NCBI RefSeq assembly: GCF_900149705.1
Contig: NZ_LT703001.1
Coordinates: 1,054,001 to 1,118,000, forward strand
Length of the DNA stretch: 64,000 nucleotides
DNA from: Sphingorhabdus sp. Alg231-15
GTDB taxonomy: Bacteria > Pseudomonadota > Alphaproteobacteria > Sphingomonadales > Sphingomonadaceae
Direction: 5' to 3'
Shown here: positions 26,288 through 36,377 of the stretch, piece by piece
Layout of the letters: each line of letters opens with the position of its first letter
Position numbering within the stretch: the first letter of the stretch is position 1
Notes under the pieces: model-generated
Databases searched by the model: none
What the model saw: only the letters and a program-made list of their open reading frames with translations
What the model was told of the DNA's origin: nothing
Program-made: the position numbers and the translations under genes

Positions 26288-27655
26288 ATGATTTTTACCC
26301 GTCGCCAGTTCGGAGCAACCATGCTTGGCGCAGCCTTTATCGGCCTTGCCACTCGCGCCTATGCAAATCTTCCTTTTACGGGCAAGAACGAAGTGGCCGG
26401 CTATGGTGATTTGCTTTCCGATCCGGGTCGCCTGCTAGATCTTCCAGAGGGTTTTTCCTACAAAGTCATTTCACGGCTTGGTAACTTGATGAATGATGGG
26501 ATGGTTGTGCCGAATGCCGCGGACGGCATGGGCTGTATCGACATTGGTGACGGCAAGGTGGCGCTGATCCGTAACCATGAACTCGATCATCGGCAATTGC
26601 GCGAAGGGCCTTTTCGCAGCAAGGTCGGCGCTGAAATCAAGGCTTACGACCGGCTCAGCAACAAATCAAAAATGCCCATACCTGGCGGCACAACCACGCT
26701 GGTTTATGACATGAAACAAGGCAAGGTTGTCGAAGAATATTTGAGCCTTGTCGGCACTGTGCGCAATTGTTCGGGCGGGATCACGCCCTGGGGCAGCTGG
26801 TTGACATGCGAAGAAAGCTCTCTTGAAATTGGTGACGGCGTAGACAAAAATCACGGCTACATATTTGAGGTACCCGCGAACCATAAAGGGCTCGTTGATC
26901 CTGTACCCCTGAAAGCCATGGGTTGCTTCGTCCATGAAGCGGTCTGCATCGACCCGCGCACTGGCATTGCCTACATGACCGAAGATCGCGGTGACAGTCT
27001 CTTCTATCGCTTCATTCCCAATGTCAAAGGCAAGCTCGCAGAAGGTGGAACTCTTCAAGCCCTTGCACTGAAGGACATTTCCGATACGCGAAACTGGGAC
27101 AGCGAGCAGATTGCCCTCGGCAGCGATCACCGCGCAGAATGGATCACGCTGGAAAACCCCGAAAGAAGCGCAGGCGAATTGCGGGAGCGAGGTGCAAAGC
27201 TTGGAGCAACATTATTTGCGCGTGGAGAAGGCATTTTCTGGGATGAGAAGGAGCAACAGCTTTTCTTTACCTCAACAAGCGGAGGGGCCAAGAAATATGG
27301 CCAGATATTCCGGTACAAGCCCAGCAAGAAAGAAGGCCGGAAAGGCAAGCAAGGGAAGCTTGGACTGTTTTTAGAAAGCCAGGACGCAACCATCTACAAT
27401 TTGGGCGACAATATCTGCGTCATGCCAAATGGGCATCTGATGGTTTCTGAAGACCAATATACGGATATTACCAATAATCACCTGCGTGGTGTTACGCCGG
27501 AGGGTAAAACATATATTTTTGGCAGAACCCGCATTCAGACAGAATTTGCTGGAGCCTGTTTTTCACCGGATGGGTCAACGATGTTTGTGAACCTATATTC
27601 ACCATCAACAACATTCGCCATTACTGGCCCATGGGATAAGGTTATCAGCGTTTGA
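26288..27655 (+). CDS. phoX: PhoX-family alkaline phosphatase (DUF839), Tat-exported
   Basis: The protein is about 455 residues from MIFTRRQFG; the ATG at 26288 follows GAGGAG. A twin-arginine-type signal (TRRQFGATMLG) and an A-x-A-like end (RAYAN) predict Tat export. PhoX-family motifs include IRNHELDH, WGSWLTCEES, YMTEDRGDSLFYRF, VMPNGHLMVSEDQY and EFAGACFSPDG. PhoX enzymes are calcium/iron phosphomonoesterases of the periplasm. It is divergent from the glycerol ABC operon, so it may release glycerol from glycerol phosphates for uptake. A non-phosphatase DUF839 role remains possible. Confidence 0.75.
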   Translation: MIFTRRQFGATMLGAAFIGLATRAYANLPFTGKNEVAGYGDLLSDPGRLLDLPEGFSYKVISRLGNLMNDGMVVPNAADGMGCIDIGDGKVALIRNHELDHRQLREGPFRSKVGAEIKAYDRLSNKSKMPIPGGTTTLVYDMKQGKVVEEYLSLVGTVRNCSGGITPWGSWLTCEESSLEIGDGVDKNHGYIFEVPANHKGLVDPVPLKAMGCFVHEAVCIDPRTGIAYMTEDRGDSLFYRFIPNVKGKLAEGGTLQALALKDISDTRNWDSEQIALGSDHRAEWITLENPERSAGELRERGAKLGATLFARGEGIFWDEKEQQLFFTSTSGGAKKYGQIFRYKPSKKEGRKGKQGKLGLFLESQDATIYNLGDNICVMPNGHLMVSEDQYTDITNNHLRGVTPEGKTYIFGRTRIQTEFAGACFSPDGSTMFVNLYSPSTTFAITGPWDKVISV

Positions 27656-27850
27656 TGTAACCTGCCCCACGCACAATCATCGCGGCAAAATGGAAAAGTT
27701 AATCTACCGTCGAGCCATCCAAGGGTGGCTCCAAGCAGTCTGTAGCTTTGCCACAAATCTGCCGATAGCAGCGCGCACCGCGTCGATTGATCGACAACTC
27801 GTCTCATGGATTCTTTTCAGAACCAAAAGAGTCGCGATTGACCTTGCTTT

Positions 27851-28597
27851 CTAAATCTTCACCGCAGAGTTTCCGCCGTCAGCCCACAAAGCGGAGCCGG
27901 TGACGAAGCTTGCCATGTCACTTGCCAGGAAAAGCGCAGCCTTGGCTATCTCTTCCGGCTCAGCGATCCGCTTCATGGCATGCAAACCCGCCGCCCATTC
28001 GCGCTGTGCAGCATCTCCGGCCATCGCTGTATTGGTACCACCTGGAAGTAGCGCGTTGGCTCGGATATTGTGTTCAGCATAGTCAGCAGTGATTCCTTTA
28101 ACCAACCCCATCAATGCCGCCTTGGACGTTCCATAGGCCGTCATTCCAGGAAGACTGACACTGTTGCCAACGAAACTACCCGTAAAGATTATTGAGCCGC
28201 CACCTCTTTCCAGCATCGCCGGAATTTGAGCGCGCGCGCCAAGAAAAGCCGCGGTCAGGTTGACTGCGATAACGTCAGACCATTCAGTCAGTGACATCTG
28301 TGCCAGTGGTTTGATTGTACCGATAGTTCCCGCATTGTTAAATCCAATGTCCAGCCCGCCAAATTCGCTCTGAGCCACTGCAACCATTGTGTTTTGCGTA
28401 TCTTCGTCTGCTGCATCTCCCGGAACAGCAATAGCCTCGCCGCCGTTGGATCTGATAGCGCTCACAAGTGTATCCAACGGTTCTGCTCGACGAGCGTTAA
28501 CGACCAGCTTGGCACCAGCGGCAGAAAAAGCGTGTGCCGCCGAACGACCAATACCTGAACTGGCGCCAGTTATTATAGCTACTTTTCCTGATAACAT
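27851..28597 (-). CDS. SDR-family oxidoreductase
   Basis: This 248-residue classical short-chain dehydrogenase has TGASSGIG, NNAGT, the catalytic serine in FTGSFVG, YGTSK (Tyr and Lys) and a C-terminal ALWADGG. The NVRA-type region reads NARRAEPL after the second strand, which suggests NADP preference. It is convergent with the PhoX-type gene and upstream of the alginate locus but on the opposite strand, so a role there is not implied. Substrate unknown. Confidence 0.85.
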   Translation of the reverse strand: MLSGKVAIITGASSGIGRSAAHAFSAAGAKLVVNARRAEPLDTLVSAIRSNGGEAIAVPGDAADEDTQNTMVAVAQSEFGGLDIGFNNAGTIGTIKPLAQMSLTEWSDVIAVNLTAAFLGARAQIPAMLERGGGSIIFTGSFVGNSVSLPGMTAYGTSKAALMGLVKGITADYAEHNIRANALLPGGTNTAMAGDAAQREWAAGLHAMKRIAEPEEIAKAALFLASDMASFVTGSALWADGGNSAVKI

Positions 28598-28768
28598 GAG
28601 GCGGTTTCCTTTGTGTTGGTAGTGAAGATGATCGGATAGAGGGCAGTTTGAATGGGTGCATCCCGTATCTTGCGGTCAAACCGGGTTTCTCGATTTGGGT
28701 CAGGTTACCGATGGAAACACGTCAGCTCAGCCGCCAGTCGGTCATCAAATATGTGAACCGATTTGCGC

Positions 28769-28802
28769 CTCGTTATGAGTCCTAGTTCGGACTCATAACG
28801 AG
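28769..28802. repeat. Perfect hairpin, 14-bp arms
   Basis: Arms CTCGTTATGAGTCC and GGACTCATAACGAG pair without mismatch around a 6-base loop. There is no T-tract on either side, so it is not a standard terminator. It could be a regulator site or a small palindromic element. Confidence 0.6.
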
Positions 28803-28927
28803 AGGAAATTGCTGGAGATTTGTAGGTCTGTCGATGACGATTGCCCGCGGCATATTCGCAATTGCAACTGGGCAATTTTGACAGTCTGAATTTCGTTCTA
28901 ATTGCCAATATATTTTTAGGTATATAT

Positions 28928-28974
28928 CATTGGTATGATATTTAATTCGTATTGGCATATCTAAAAGGTTGACA
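28928..28974 (+). promoter_or_regulatory. Promoter with ATTGGTAT motif, alginate TonB receptor 1
   Basis: CATTGGTATGATATT (28928-28942) and a weaker GTATTGGCATAT (28949-28960) precede TTGACA (28969-28974). The same arrangement occurs upstream of the second receptor gene and the PL6 gene. The half-site matches the ATTGGT/ACCAAT type bound by FadR-family GntR regulators of hexuronate genes (UxuR/ExuR). Confidence 0.6.
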
Positions 28975-29030
28975 TACCGATTTCCAATGTCCATTTTCCC
29001 GGCATAAAAACAAGAGCAGGGAGAATAAGG

Positions 29031-32000
29031 ATGCTTGGGAAGAACAGTGGCGCGCGGGTGCAGCGTCTTTCATCAATCACGAAACTATTAATGGCTGGAT
29101 GCGCAACAGCTGCTTTGGCAATGCCGGCCCAGGCGCAAGATCAGAGTTCAGAGGTAAATGCCGACGATGAAGATCTGATCATTGTTTCCGGCATCCGGGG
29201 CACAATCCAGAATTCAATCGAAGAAAAGCGGATAGCGACCGAAGTCTTTGATGCCCTTTCAGCCGAGGAAATTGGTGATTTACCGGCACTATCAATTGGT
29301 GAGGCGCTCGAAACGCTGACCGGCGCCGGTTCGCACCGCGAGCAAGGTGGGGCAACCGAAATCTCAATTCGCGGTCTTGGACCTTTTCTTGGTTCGACGG
29401 TGATCAACGGTCGCATCGCAACCAATGGTAGTGGCGACCGATCGGTTAACTTCAGTCAGTTCCCTTCCGAACTGTTCAACAAGATCGGGATCTACAAGAC
29501 TCAGGCAGCCAGCTATATTGAAGGCGGTGTTGCTGGCCAGATCGCGCTCGAGACAATCAGGCCTCTCGATTACGGAAAACGCCGGTTTCAAGGGGACTTC
29601 AAGCTGAATGCCAATCCTGACAATCTTGACATTGATTCTGACCAGCGGTTCCAGAAGTTCGGATATCGTGCGACGGTCAGCTATGTTGATCAGTTTGACT
29701 TAGGCGGTGCAGAGCTGGGTATCTCGCTCGGTTATTCGCGAAATGAAACGACCAACCCAGAGCAAGAGGCTAATGTCTCCAATACCATTCGCGCTTGTGT
29801 GCTTGATCCGACGACAACCAGCGATGGTGTGTTCGATGACGGCAATTGTGATACCAGTAGTAGCACTATTGCTGGTCTGCGTGACGGAAGCATCACCAAT
29901 GATTTTGTTATCGCCCGGAACAGCTATGCGTTCCGGTCGAATATTACCGATGACACCCGCGACTCTTTCTTTGGCGCCATTCAGTTCAAGCCGAGTCCTG
30001 ATGTCGATATTAACGCAGATTTCCAATATTCAAAGCGCCTGTTTCGTGAGCAGCGCAGCGACCTCAATTTCGCAGAAGGCCGCAGAATTGACGGGCCGGG
30101 AGATCCCAATCGCATTGATCTCGATCTGATATTTACCGAAACCGGCGCGCTTCGCCAGTTCACCAATGAGCAGCGGATTGAAGCGGTGAGCGAATATCTT
30201 GAGCGTGACGAGGAATATTATGGAGGTGGTTTGTCGATTGACGTTCAGGCCAATGACCGTCTCAAATTGTCCTTTGACGCATCCTACTCCCAGACCCGGC
30301 GCATCGAGGAAGCCGTCCAGATCCGTTTCCGGACCGAGGATAATGAATCGATATTTGGTAATGCGGATGCAAATGGCGACCCATTTTTCCCTAATGCCGT
30401 AGAAAGCGATGGTAGCTCTACCAATGACCGGATCGAAACCGGAGTCCAGATCCGCCAAAACGGCTCTGAAGCTCTGAATTTCTTTACTCAGAATTTCGAT
30501 GTCACCGATCACAATCTGTTCGCCAACGATCCACGTCTGCGGGCTGACCTAGAGCAGGATCGCTACAATAGCGTTTGGGCGATCCGAGGCGACGCCGAAT
30601 ATGAAATGGATGGTTTCCTCTCGTCGTTGCAAGCCGGAATCAGGTTCCAGGAGCTTGAGTATCGCGATGTTCCCGGCGCTTCCAACGGGACCAGCCGTTT
30701 TCAAAATACCTATGATGACGCTGATGGCTCCGGTGCACTTTTCGTTGCCAATCAGGAATGTCGTACGGCCTTCCCGGAAAGTGGCTTTCTTTCATCGGTG
30801 TCTGGCGGAAATCCGCTGATCACCAATGTCGATGAAACGGGCAATGTCATCGGAACATCGAACACATATGCAACCTTTGACGCGCGCTGTATTGCTCGAG
30901 TTCTGGAGCGCGAGGATCCGTCAGGCCTGGATTTTGACGAAGATGGCAACGTCATTTTCCCAACGGGTGATTTTGACTCGATTCAAAACACGGATCTTAC
31001 CGAAAAAACGTGGGCAGGTTATTTACAGGCGAATTTTGCAGGTGATTGGGGGAGCACGCCCGTTCGCGGTAATGTCGGTCTGCGCGTAATTAACACGGAC
31101 GTCCGGTCTACCGGTTTTCGGGGTACGCTATCGGCGTCCTTCAATGCGAGCGGCGAATTGGTCGTTACCGAAGACACCAGCTCACTGGTCGCGGTATCCG
31201 GAGGAAATTCCTATACCGAATTCCTTCCCAGTCTAAACTTGGTAGCGGATTTTCAGCCTGATCTGCAGGGCCGCTTTGCCGTTTATCGCGCTCTTTCGCG
31301 GCCAGATCCTTCGGACCTTAGCTTTGGGCGAACATTTAATGCACTGGCCGATGATACAGTCACCTCAATTGCCGATGCGATTGGTACGGCCAATGCCACC
31401 GGTAATCCGTTTACCGAGCCGCTGCTGTCCTGGAACATTGATGCGGGTATTGAGTGGTATCCTAACGAAGATACGATCCTTGCGGTCAATGCTTACTACA
31501 AAAGCTTTAACGGCGGATTCGAGACTGTCGGTCAGAACGAGATTTTCACAGTTGATGGACAGGATCTCACGACGCTGGTCACAACGACTCAAACGACCGA
31601 CGATACAAGCACGATCTATGGTATCGAAATAACGGCAGCTCATCGTTTCAGTTATCTGCCGCAACCGCTTGACGGCTTGGGCTTTAAGCTGAGCTATAAC
31701 TATGCGGACTCGAATTTCGAATTTGAGGATGACTCGCTGGGCGCAATCACCACCATAAATGCAGACGGTACGACCGCTGTCAGCAATGGCCTCATACCGC
31801 CCTCAAATCTCTTCGGTTTCTCGAAGCATGTTTTGTCAGCACAGGCATATTATGAAATCGGGGACTTCGATTTCCAGGGTGTGTACAAATATCGCAGCAA
31901 CTATTTCCAGCAGTTCGTCTCCACTCCAGGCCGGGTGCGCTATGTCGATGATGTGGGGGTCTTTGAAGCCCGCATATCTTATACCTTGAACAAGAATGTA

Positions 32001-32129
32001 AAGTTCACGCTCGAGGGAATTAACCTGTTCAATGAGCCAAGGACCAATTTTAGGGGCGCACCTGACGATTTCGGAGCGATCCAGGTGTACGGACCGCGCT
32101 ATTTTGCGGGTGTTCGATTTAAGTTCTAG
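29031..32129 (+). CDS. TonB-dependent receptor, probable alginate oligosaccharide uptake
   Basis: This 1032-residue protein has a signal peptide ending near AQAQ (residue 36), a Ton-box-like DLIIVSGIRG, a plug domain (LPALSIGEALETLTGAGSHR and ISIRGLG) and a barrel ending in F (FAGVRFKF). It is of the TonB-Xanth-Caul receptor type, common in carbohydrate loci of sphingomonads and Caulobacter. It is the first gene of the alginate locus and shares its promoter motif with the lyase operon. Import of alginate fragments is inferred from context. Confidence 0.87.
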   Translation: MLGKNSGARVQRLSSITKLLMAGCATAALAMPAQAQDQSSEVNADDEDLIIVSGIRGTIQNSIEEKRIATEVFDALSAEEIGDLPALSIGEALETLTGAGSHREQGGATEISIRGLGPFLGSTVINGRIATNGSGDRSVNFSQFPSELFNKIGIYKTQAASYIEGGVAGQIALETIRPLDYGKRRFQGDFKLNANPDNLDIDSDQRFQKFGYRATVSYVDQFDLGGAELGISLGYSRNETTNPEQEANVSNTIRACVLDPTTTSDGVFDDGNCDTSSSTIAGLRDGSITNDFVIARNSYAFRSNITDDTRDSFFGAIQFKPSPDVDINADFQYSKRLFREQRSDLNFAEGRRIDGPGDPNRIDLDLIFTETGALRQFTNEQRIEAVSEYLERDEEYYGGGLSIDVQANDRLKLSFDASYSQTRRIEEAVQIRFRTEDNESIFGNADANGDPFFPNAVESDGSSTNDRIETGVQIRQNGSEALNFFTQNFDVTDHNLFANDPRLRADLEQDRYNSVWAIRGDAEYEMDGFLSSLQAGIRFQELEYRDVPGASNGTSRFQNTYDDADGSGALFVANQECRTAFPESGFLSSVSGGNPLITNVDETGNVIGTSNTYATFDARCIARVLEREDPSGLDFDEDGNVIFPTGDFDSIQNTDLTEKTWAGYLQANFAGDWGSTPVRGNVGLRVINTDVRSTGFRGTLSASFNASGELVVTEDTSSLVAVSGGNSYTEFLPSLNLVADFQPDLQGRFAVYRALSRPDPSDLSFGRTFNALADDTVTSIADAIGTANATGNPFTEPLLSWNIDAGIEWYPNEDTILAVNAYYKSFNGGFETVGQNEIFTVDGQDLTTLVTTTQTTDDTSTIYGIEITAAHRFSYLPQPLDGLGFKLSYNYADSNFEFEDDSLGAITTINADGTTAVSNGLIPPSNLFGFSKHVLSAQAYYEIGDFDFQGVYKYRSNYFQQFVSTPGRVRYVDDVGVFEARISYTLNKNVKFTLEGINLFNEPRTNFRGAPDDFGAIQVYGPRYFAGVRFKF

Positions 32130-32141
32130 GTTTAACAGGGT

Positions 32142-32175
32142 TTGGTGCGACCGGGGTTTACAGCGGTCGCACCAA
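32142..32175 (+). terminator. Hairpin after TonB receptor 1
   Basis: TTGGTGCGACC (32142-32152) and GGTCGCACCAA (32165-32175) form a perfect 11-bp stem with a 12-base loop just after the receptor stop. Only a weak T-run follows (AATTTTG), so terminator function is likely but not certain. Confidence 0.6.
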
Positions 32176-32278
32176 TATCCTCAATTTTGACAGACCAAAT
32201 CGGTCGACAATTTATAGGGGATTGCGCTAGACAGTAGAGTTAGTGATCGCAATTAGTTGGAACGGAGTTCACGAGCAC

Positions 32279-33019
32279 ATGGCCGAACAGAGACTTTATC
32301 ATCGCGTTGCAGAGCAAATCAGGCAATTGATTGATGAAGGTGTTTTCCCACCGGGAACGCGCCTACCCGGTGAACGTGAACTGGCTGAGCGCTTTGATGT
32401 TAGCCGTGTGACCATTCGCGAAGCTGAAATTGCACTCCAAGCAATAGGGCATATTGAGATCAAGACCGGTTCCGGTGTTTATGTTAGCGAAGAACAACCG
32501 CAACAGCCTGGACAACTTCCCGAGGTCAGTGCGTTTGAAGTCACCGAAGCGCGCTCCCTTATTGAAGCGGAGGCAGCGGCGCTCGCTGCAAAGATCATCT
32601 CTGACGAAAATCTGGCGAAACTGGACGAGTTGATTGAGACGATGGGCAACAGCGACGAAGAAACGTCACTAGCCGCTGATCGCGAATTCCATGCAATGAT
32701 TGCGCGATCATCGGGAAATGGGGCCATGGTCCATTCCATCGAGTCATTGTGGCGTATGCGTGAGGAACTTCCCGAAGTGAAGCACAGCTATGACGCGGTT
32801 TGCGAAGAAGATGCGACCGCTCGTGCCAAGGAGCACCGGGCGATTCTTGATGCATTGAAGGCCCGCAATCCGGGTGCTGCCCGGCGTGCGATGCGTGAGC
32901 ATTTCTTGCGGCTCATTGGTTCGATGTTGGACGTGACCGAGCAGGAAGCATTGCGCGAAGTGCAGCAACGCGCAATCGAAAGCCGCGAGCGCTTTCTTGA
33001 TGTGGCCCGGATGGGATAA
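32279..33019 (+). CDS. GntR/FadR-family regulator of the alginate locus
   Basis: The protein is about 246 residues from MAEQRLYHRV. The N-terminal GntR winged helix contains LPGERELAERFDVSRVTIRE and the wing GSGVYVSEE. The C-terminal all-helical FCD domain carries the metal-site residues of this family (EFHAMIA; EHRAILDA; MREHFLRLI). FadR-type GntR proteins such as UxuR and ExuR control hexuronate use through ATTGGTNNACCAAT-like sites, and ATTGGTAT repeats occur upstream of three genes here. It lies between the two receptor genes. A GTG at 32243 is a weaker alternative start. Confidence 0.88.
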   Translation: MAEQRLYHRVAEQIRQLIDEGVFPPGTRLPGERELAERFDVSRVTIREAEIALQAIGHIEIKTGSGVYVSEEQPQQPGQLPEVSAFEVTEARSLIEAEAAALAAKIISDENLAKLDELIETMGNSDEETSLAADREFHAMIARSSGNGAMVHSIESLWRMREELPEVKHSYDAVCEEDATARAKEHRAILDALKARNPGAARRAMREHFLRLIGSMLDVTEQEALREVQQRAIESRERFLDVARMG

Positions 33020-33210
33020 CCAACGACTGTTCGCATTCTAATACGCTGAGATTGAGGTAGGTTTGGACCGGATTCCGGTATGGCAAATTCGTATATCTGC
33101 GCGCCTCCAATCTGTAGCAAAAATGTAACATATTGATATTTTCTATTCGAATTAGCCCTGTCGTTCCAGCGCGCCAGATACCTTAAGCATCGCTGAATCA
33201 ATGATTTTCT

Positions 33211-33270
33211 ATTGGTATTTATCATTGGTATTACATAGCAATTGTAATAGGTGTGTATTAAAGGTTGACA
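33211..33270 (+). promoter_or_regulatory. Promoter with two ATTGGTAT motifs, alginate TonB receptor 2
   Basis: Two direct copies of ATTGGTAT (33211-33218 and 33224-33231) precede TTGACA (33265-33270) in the 309-bp gap before the receptor. Probably the operator of the GntR/FadR protein encoded just upstream. The rest of the gap shows nothing else that I recognise. Confidence 0.6.
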
Positions 33271-33328
33271 CAACTGTCATGCCAAGTCAGATTCCGGGCC
33301 AATAACAAAAGCTTTGGGAGGGGATTCG

Positions 33329-36300
33329 ATGAAACAGGCAGGTACTTCTGTACGCGGGAAAGTCACGCGCTTTAATTTTTCGACAGCACTTTTAGCGGGG
33401 ACGGCCATGGCAATGGTTGCTTCTCCAGCTTATGCGCAAAATAATGAGACGGTCGATGCGTCGGAAGCGGAAGAGGACGTCATTATCGTCTCCGGTATTC
33501 GTAGTTCGCTTGCGAGCGCGCTTGCAGAAAAGCGCGAAGCGGATAGCCTTGTCGAAGTTATTCAAGCGGAAGATATTGGTAAACTGCCTGATCAAAACCT
33601 CGCAGAGGTGCTCGAAAACGTTACCGGTGTTCAAATCACCAGAACGGCCGGTGTTGGTACTGGTGTTCAGATCCGTGGTACCAACGATAACCGTACTGCA
33701 ATTAATGGTGTTTCCACTCTCGGTTCCGGGACTGGCCGCGGCGGCATCAACTTCGAAGATATTAATGCAGCCATCATCGCTTCCGTTGAAGTGATTAAGG
33801 CACCAACGGCAAAAGACATTGAGGGCGCCGTGGGCGGCACTATCAACCTGCGCACAATTCGCCCGCTTGACCTTAGTGATCGGATATTAAGCGTTCGCGC
33901 ACAGGGCGAATATAGCGAACTTTCCGACAGCATTAAGCCGAGGATCTCTGCCAGCTTTGGTGATGTTTGGGACACAGGCATTGGCGAAATTGGGATCGTC
34001 CTGAGCGGCAGCTATGCCGAACAGGAAGCCACGTCTTTCCGTCCCCGGGTTGACCGCGACAGAGTCGTTTTGACCGGAACCAGTGTTACAGCTGCGGGTG
34101 CACCCGGGCCAGGCTTCGATTATCTCGGTATTCAGTTCCTTAACCAGGAGCTTGAGAATTTCGAATATGAAACCATCAACTTTGCCGGCACGCTGGAATG
34201 GGCTCCGTCCGACAATCTGAAACTCTATTTCGATACGATCGTAAGCGACCAAGAGCGTAGGCAGGATAGTTCCCGCATCCAAGCTTCCGGTGTAAGCGCG
34301 CTGCGCTTCAACAATGTTCCTGACCAATTCGAAACGGTTAATTACGGTTCGCTGGATGGAGTAGATCTGGGCAGCATCGAAGCCGCGTTGGTCGGTACCA
34401 TTCAGCCAAATCTGGCTGTTGATGATGACGATCCCAACCTACGCTTCTCGAGCGATACCGGCGCCCGTGTCACCGACAGTCAGGTTTATAGATTTGGCGG
34501 TGAATGGGAAAGTGGTCGTTTTTCAGTTCGGGCGGAAGCATCGCGGGCAACTTCAACCACGACAAACCCCAATCTGAGCACTACGTTGAACTTTATTAAT
34601 CCCAATGCGCTGACGCCGCTTGATGGCAGCAGCAATGATAACAGCGTTCCATTTCGTTATGATCTTTCTGGTGGCGCGCTGACATTCGGTATTGATTTCG
34701 ACTCTCCATTCGCACCAACGGTTGATCAATTGCTCGATCCTAACAATACGGTGCTCGATGCTGTGACGGCGAGTAATAACCGTACTGAAAACGCGGAAAA
34801 CGCATTCCGTCTCGATATGACGCTGGATACGGAAGATCTGACACCATTCATTACTTCTGTTGATTGGGGCTATCGCTACAATAAAATCTCATCAGATTTC
34901 ACCCAGCTCCGTTCAACCTTCGGCACAGGCGCAATCGCAAATAGTCCGAGTGGCTCATTGTTCGCAGACCTTCTTGTCCCCGGCCCGGACAATTTTGGTG
35001 AATTTGATGGGAGAGAACTGGCTTTCCGCAACTTCCTTCTCGTCGATCCGAATCGGTCTTTTTCCGATCGGGATGCAGTATTCGCAACCTTGCAGGGTGC
35101 TCTTGATTCAACCCCAGGGGGACAGGCCGCCATTGCGGGCGGCGGTCGATTGCTGAATGATCTCGATCCAACTGCCGCCAGTAACCTTGCGTCGTCCTTT
35201 GCAATCGATGAAACAACCAACTCGGTTTATGGTCAGTTGAATTTCGAAACCGGTCCGATCCGCGGGAATATCGGCTTGCGCTGGGTCAGTACTACCATTG
35301 ATTCATTGGGTAATACCGTTGCCAATGGTGTAGTTTCACCGGTGACATCTCGTGGGAGTTATCAAGAATTCTTGCCGCGCGTTAACGTCGTCGCCGACTT
35401 GACCGATGATATTGTTTTCCGTGCAAGCTACGGAGAGGATATCAATCGTCCCGATTTCGATGACCTTTCGCTTTCAGTCACTTTCCCCACCGGCCCCAAT
35501 AATGCCGTAGAACTTGGCAATCCAAATCTGGCGCCGGAAACTGTGCAGTCCTACGATGCTTCGCTCTCATGGTATTTTGCACCGTCGTCGGTATTAAGTG
35601 TGGGCTTCTTCCACAAAAAGCGCACCAACCTGTTTGTTACTCAAGTGGAAGATGCTGTTGAGGATGCCAATGGCTTCCGGGACATCACGCCTCCTTGTGA
35701 AGGCGGTGGGATCTTCAATCCGGTCCCTGATCGCAATGTCTTGTCACCTGTTTTGGGTAATGGACTATGCGTCCCTCTTCAAACAATCATAAATGACACG
35801 GCAAGCACCACGCAAACGGGCATTGAAATTGCGTTCCAGTATGACCTCTCTCAATTTGAGGATACGCTGGGCTTTGCATCGGGCTTTGGTATTATTGCCA
35901 ACTATACCTACCAGGATTTCGGTGGTGGCGAAGCTACAAACGAAAACTCCGGTCGCGGGGAGGATATCTTCCAAGCAATCAATCCCAATATAACGGTTCC
36001 GGTTACAGCCGTTCAGGGGCTTCTGGACTTTTCGCCGCACGCTTATAACGTCACTCTCTACTATGAGAAATACGGACTATCGGCTCGGGCGCGCTACACC
36101 TGGCGTGATTCATTCCGTACTCTGGATACGGCAGGTGGTGCTTCTCTAAACAGTACGCTTGGTTTTCCAACGGTTACAGAATCAAGAGGACAGCTCAATG
36201 CAAGCATCACTTACGATGTGACCGATTATCTAAACATCGGGGTTGAAGGCGTTAACCTCATGAAGGACGAGATTACGCAGTCTTGTGTTAACAGCGGTGC

Positions 36301-36364
36301 ACAGTTGTGCTTCCAAGGTTTGCCGGACCGGAGGATCACTTTTGGTGCGACTCTCAGCTTCTGA
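33329..36364 (+). CDS. TonB-dependent receptor, probable alginate uptake
   Basis: The protein is about 1011 residues from MKQAGTSV, chosen because GGGAGGGGA precedes this ATG. Signal peptide to AYAQ, Ton-box-like DVIIVSGIRS, plug with LPDQNLAEVLENVTGVQITR and VEVIKAPTAKDIEGAVGG, barrel ending GATLSF. It belongs to the same broad TonB-Xanth-Caul class as the receptor at 29031 but is clearly divergent from it. It may take a different chain length or block type of alginate; this is inference from the locus. Confidence 0.88.
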   Translation: MKQAGTSVRGKVTRFNFSTALLAGTAMAMVASPAYAQNNETVDASEAEEDVIIVSGIRSSLASALAEKREADSLVEVIQAEDIGKLPDQNLAEVLENVTGVQITRTAGVGTGVQIRGTNDNRTAINGVSTLGSGTGRGGINFEDINAAIIASVEVIKAPTAKDIEGAVGGTINLRTIRPLDLSDRILSVRAQGEYSELSDSIKPRISASFGDVWDTGIGEIGIVLSGSYAEQEATSFRPRVDRDRVVLTGTSVTAAGAPGPGFDYLGIQFLNQELENFEYETINFAGTLEWAPSDNLKLYFDTIVSDQERRQDSSRIQASGVSALRFNNVPDQFETVNYGSLDGVDLGSIEAALVGTIQPNLAVDDDDPNLRFSSDTGARVTDSQVYRFGGEWESGRFSVRAEASRATSTTTNPNLSTTLNFINPNALTPLDGSSNDNSVPFRYDLSGGALTFGIDFDSPFAPTVDQLLDPNNTVLDAVTASNNRTENAENAFRLDMTLDTEDLTPFITSVDWGYRYNKISSDFTQLRSTFGTGAIANSPSGSLFADLLVPGPDNFGEFDGRELAFRNFLLVDPNRSFSDRDAVFATLQGALDSTPGGQAAIAGGGRLLNDLDPTAASNLASSFAIDETTNSVYGQLNFETGPIRGNIGLRWVSTTIDSLGNTVANGVVSPVTSRGSYQEFLPRVNVVADLTDDIVFRASYGEDINRPDFDDLSLSVTFPTGPNNAVELGNPNLAPETVQSYDASLSWYFAPSSVLSVGFFHKKRTNLFVTQVEDAVEDANGFRDITPPCEGGGIFNPVPDRNVLSPVLGNGLCVPLQTIINDTASTTQTGIEIAFQYDLSQFEDTLGFASGFGIIANYTYQDFGGGEATNENSGRGEDIFQAINPNITVPVTAVQGLLDFSPHAYNVTLYYEKYGLSARARYTWRDSFRTLDTAGGASLNSTLGFPTVTESRGQLNASITYDVTDYLNIGVEGVNLMKDEITQSCVNSGAQLCFQGLPDRRITFGATLSF

Positions 36365-36377
36365 CCAAGGCCTAGCG

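Larger units (their letters stand above)
28598..29030. other. Intergenic region with hairpin and alginate promoter
   Basis: This 433-bp region lies between the divergent SDR and TonB receptor genes. It holds a perfect hairpin (28769-28802) and the regulatory sequence at 28928-28974. I see no coding sequence with convincing features. Confidence 0.5.
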
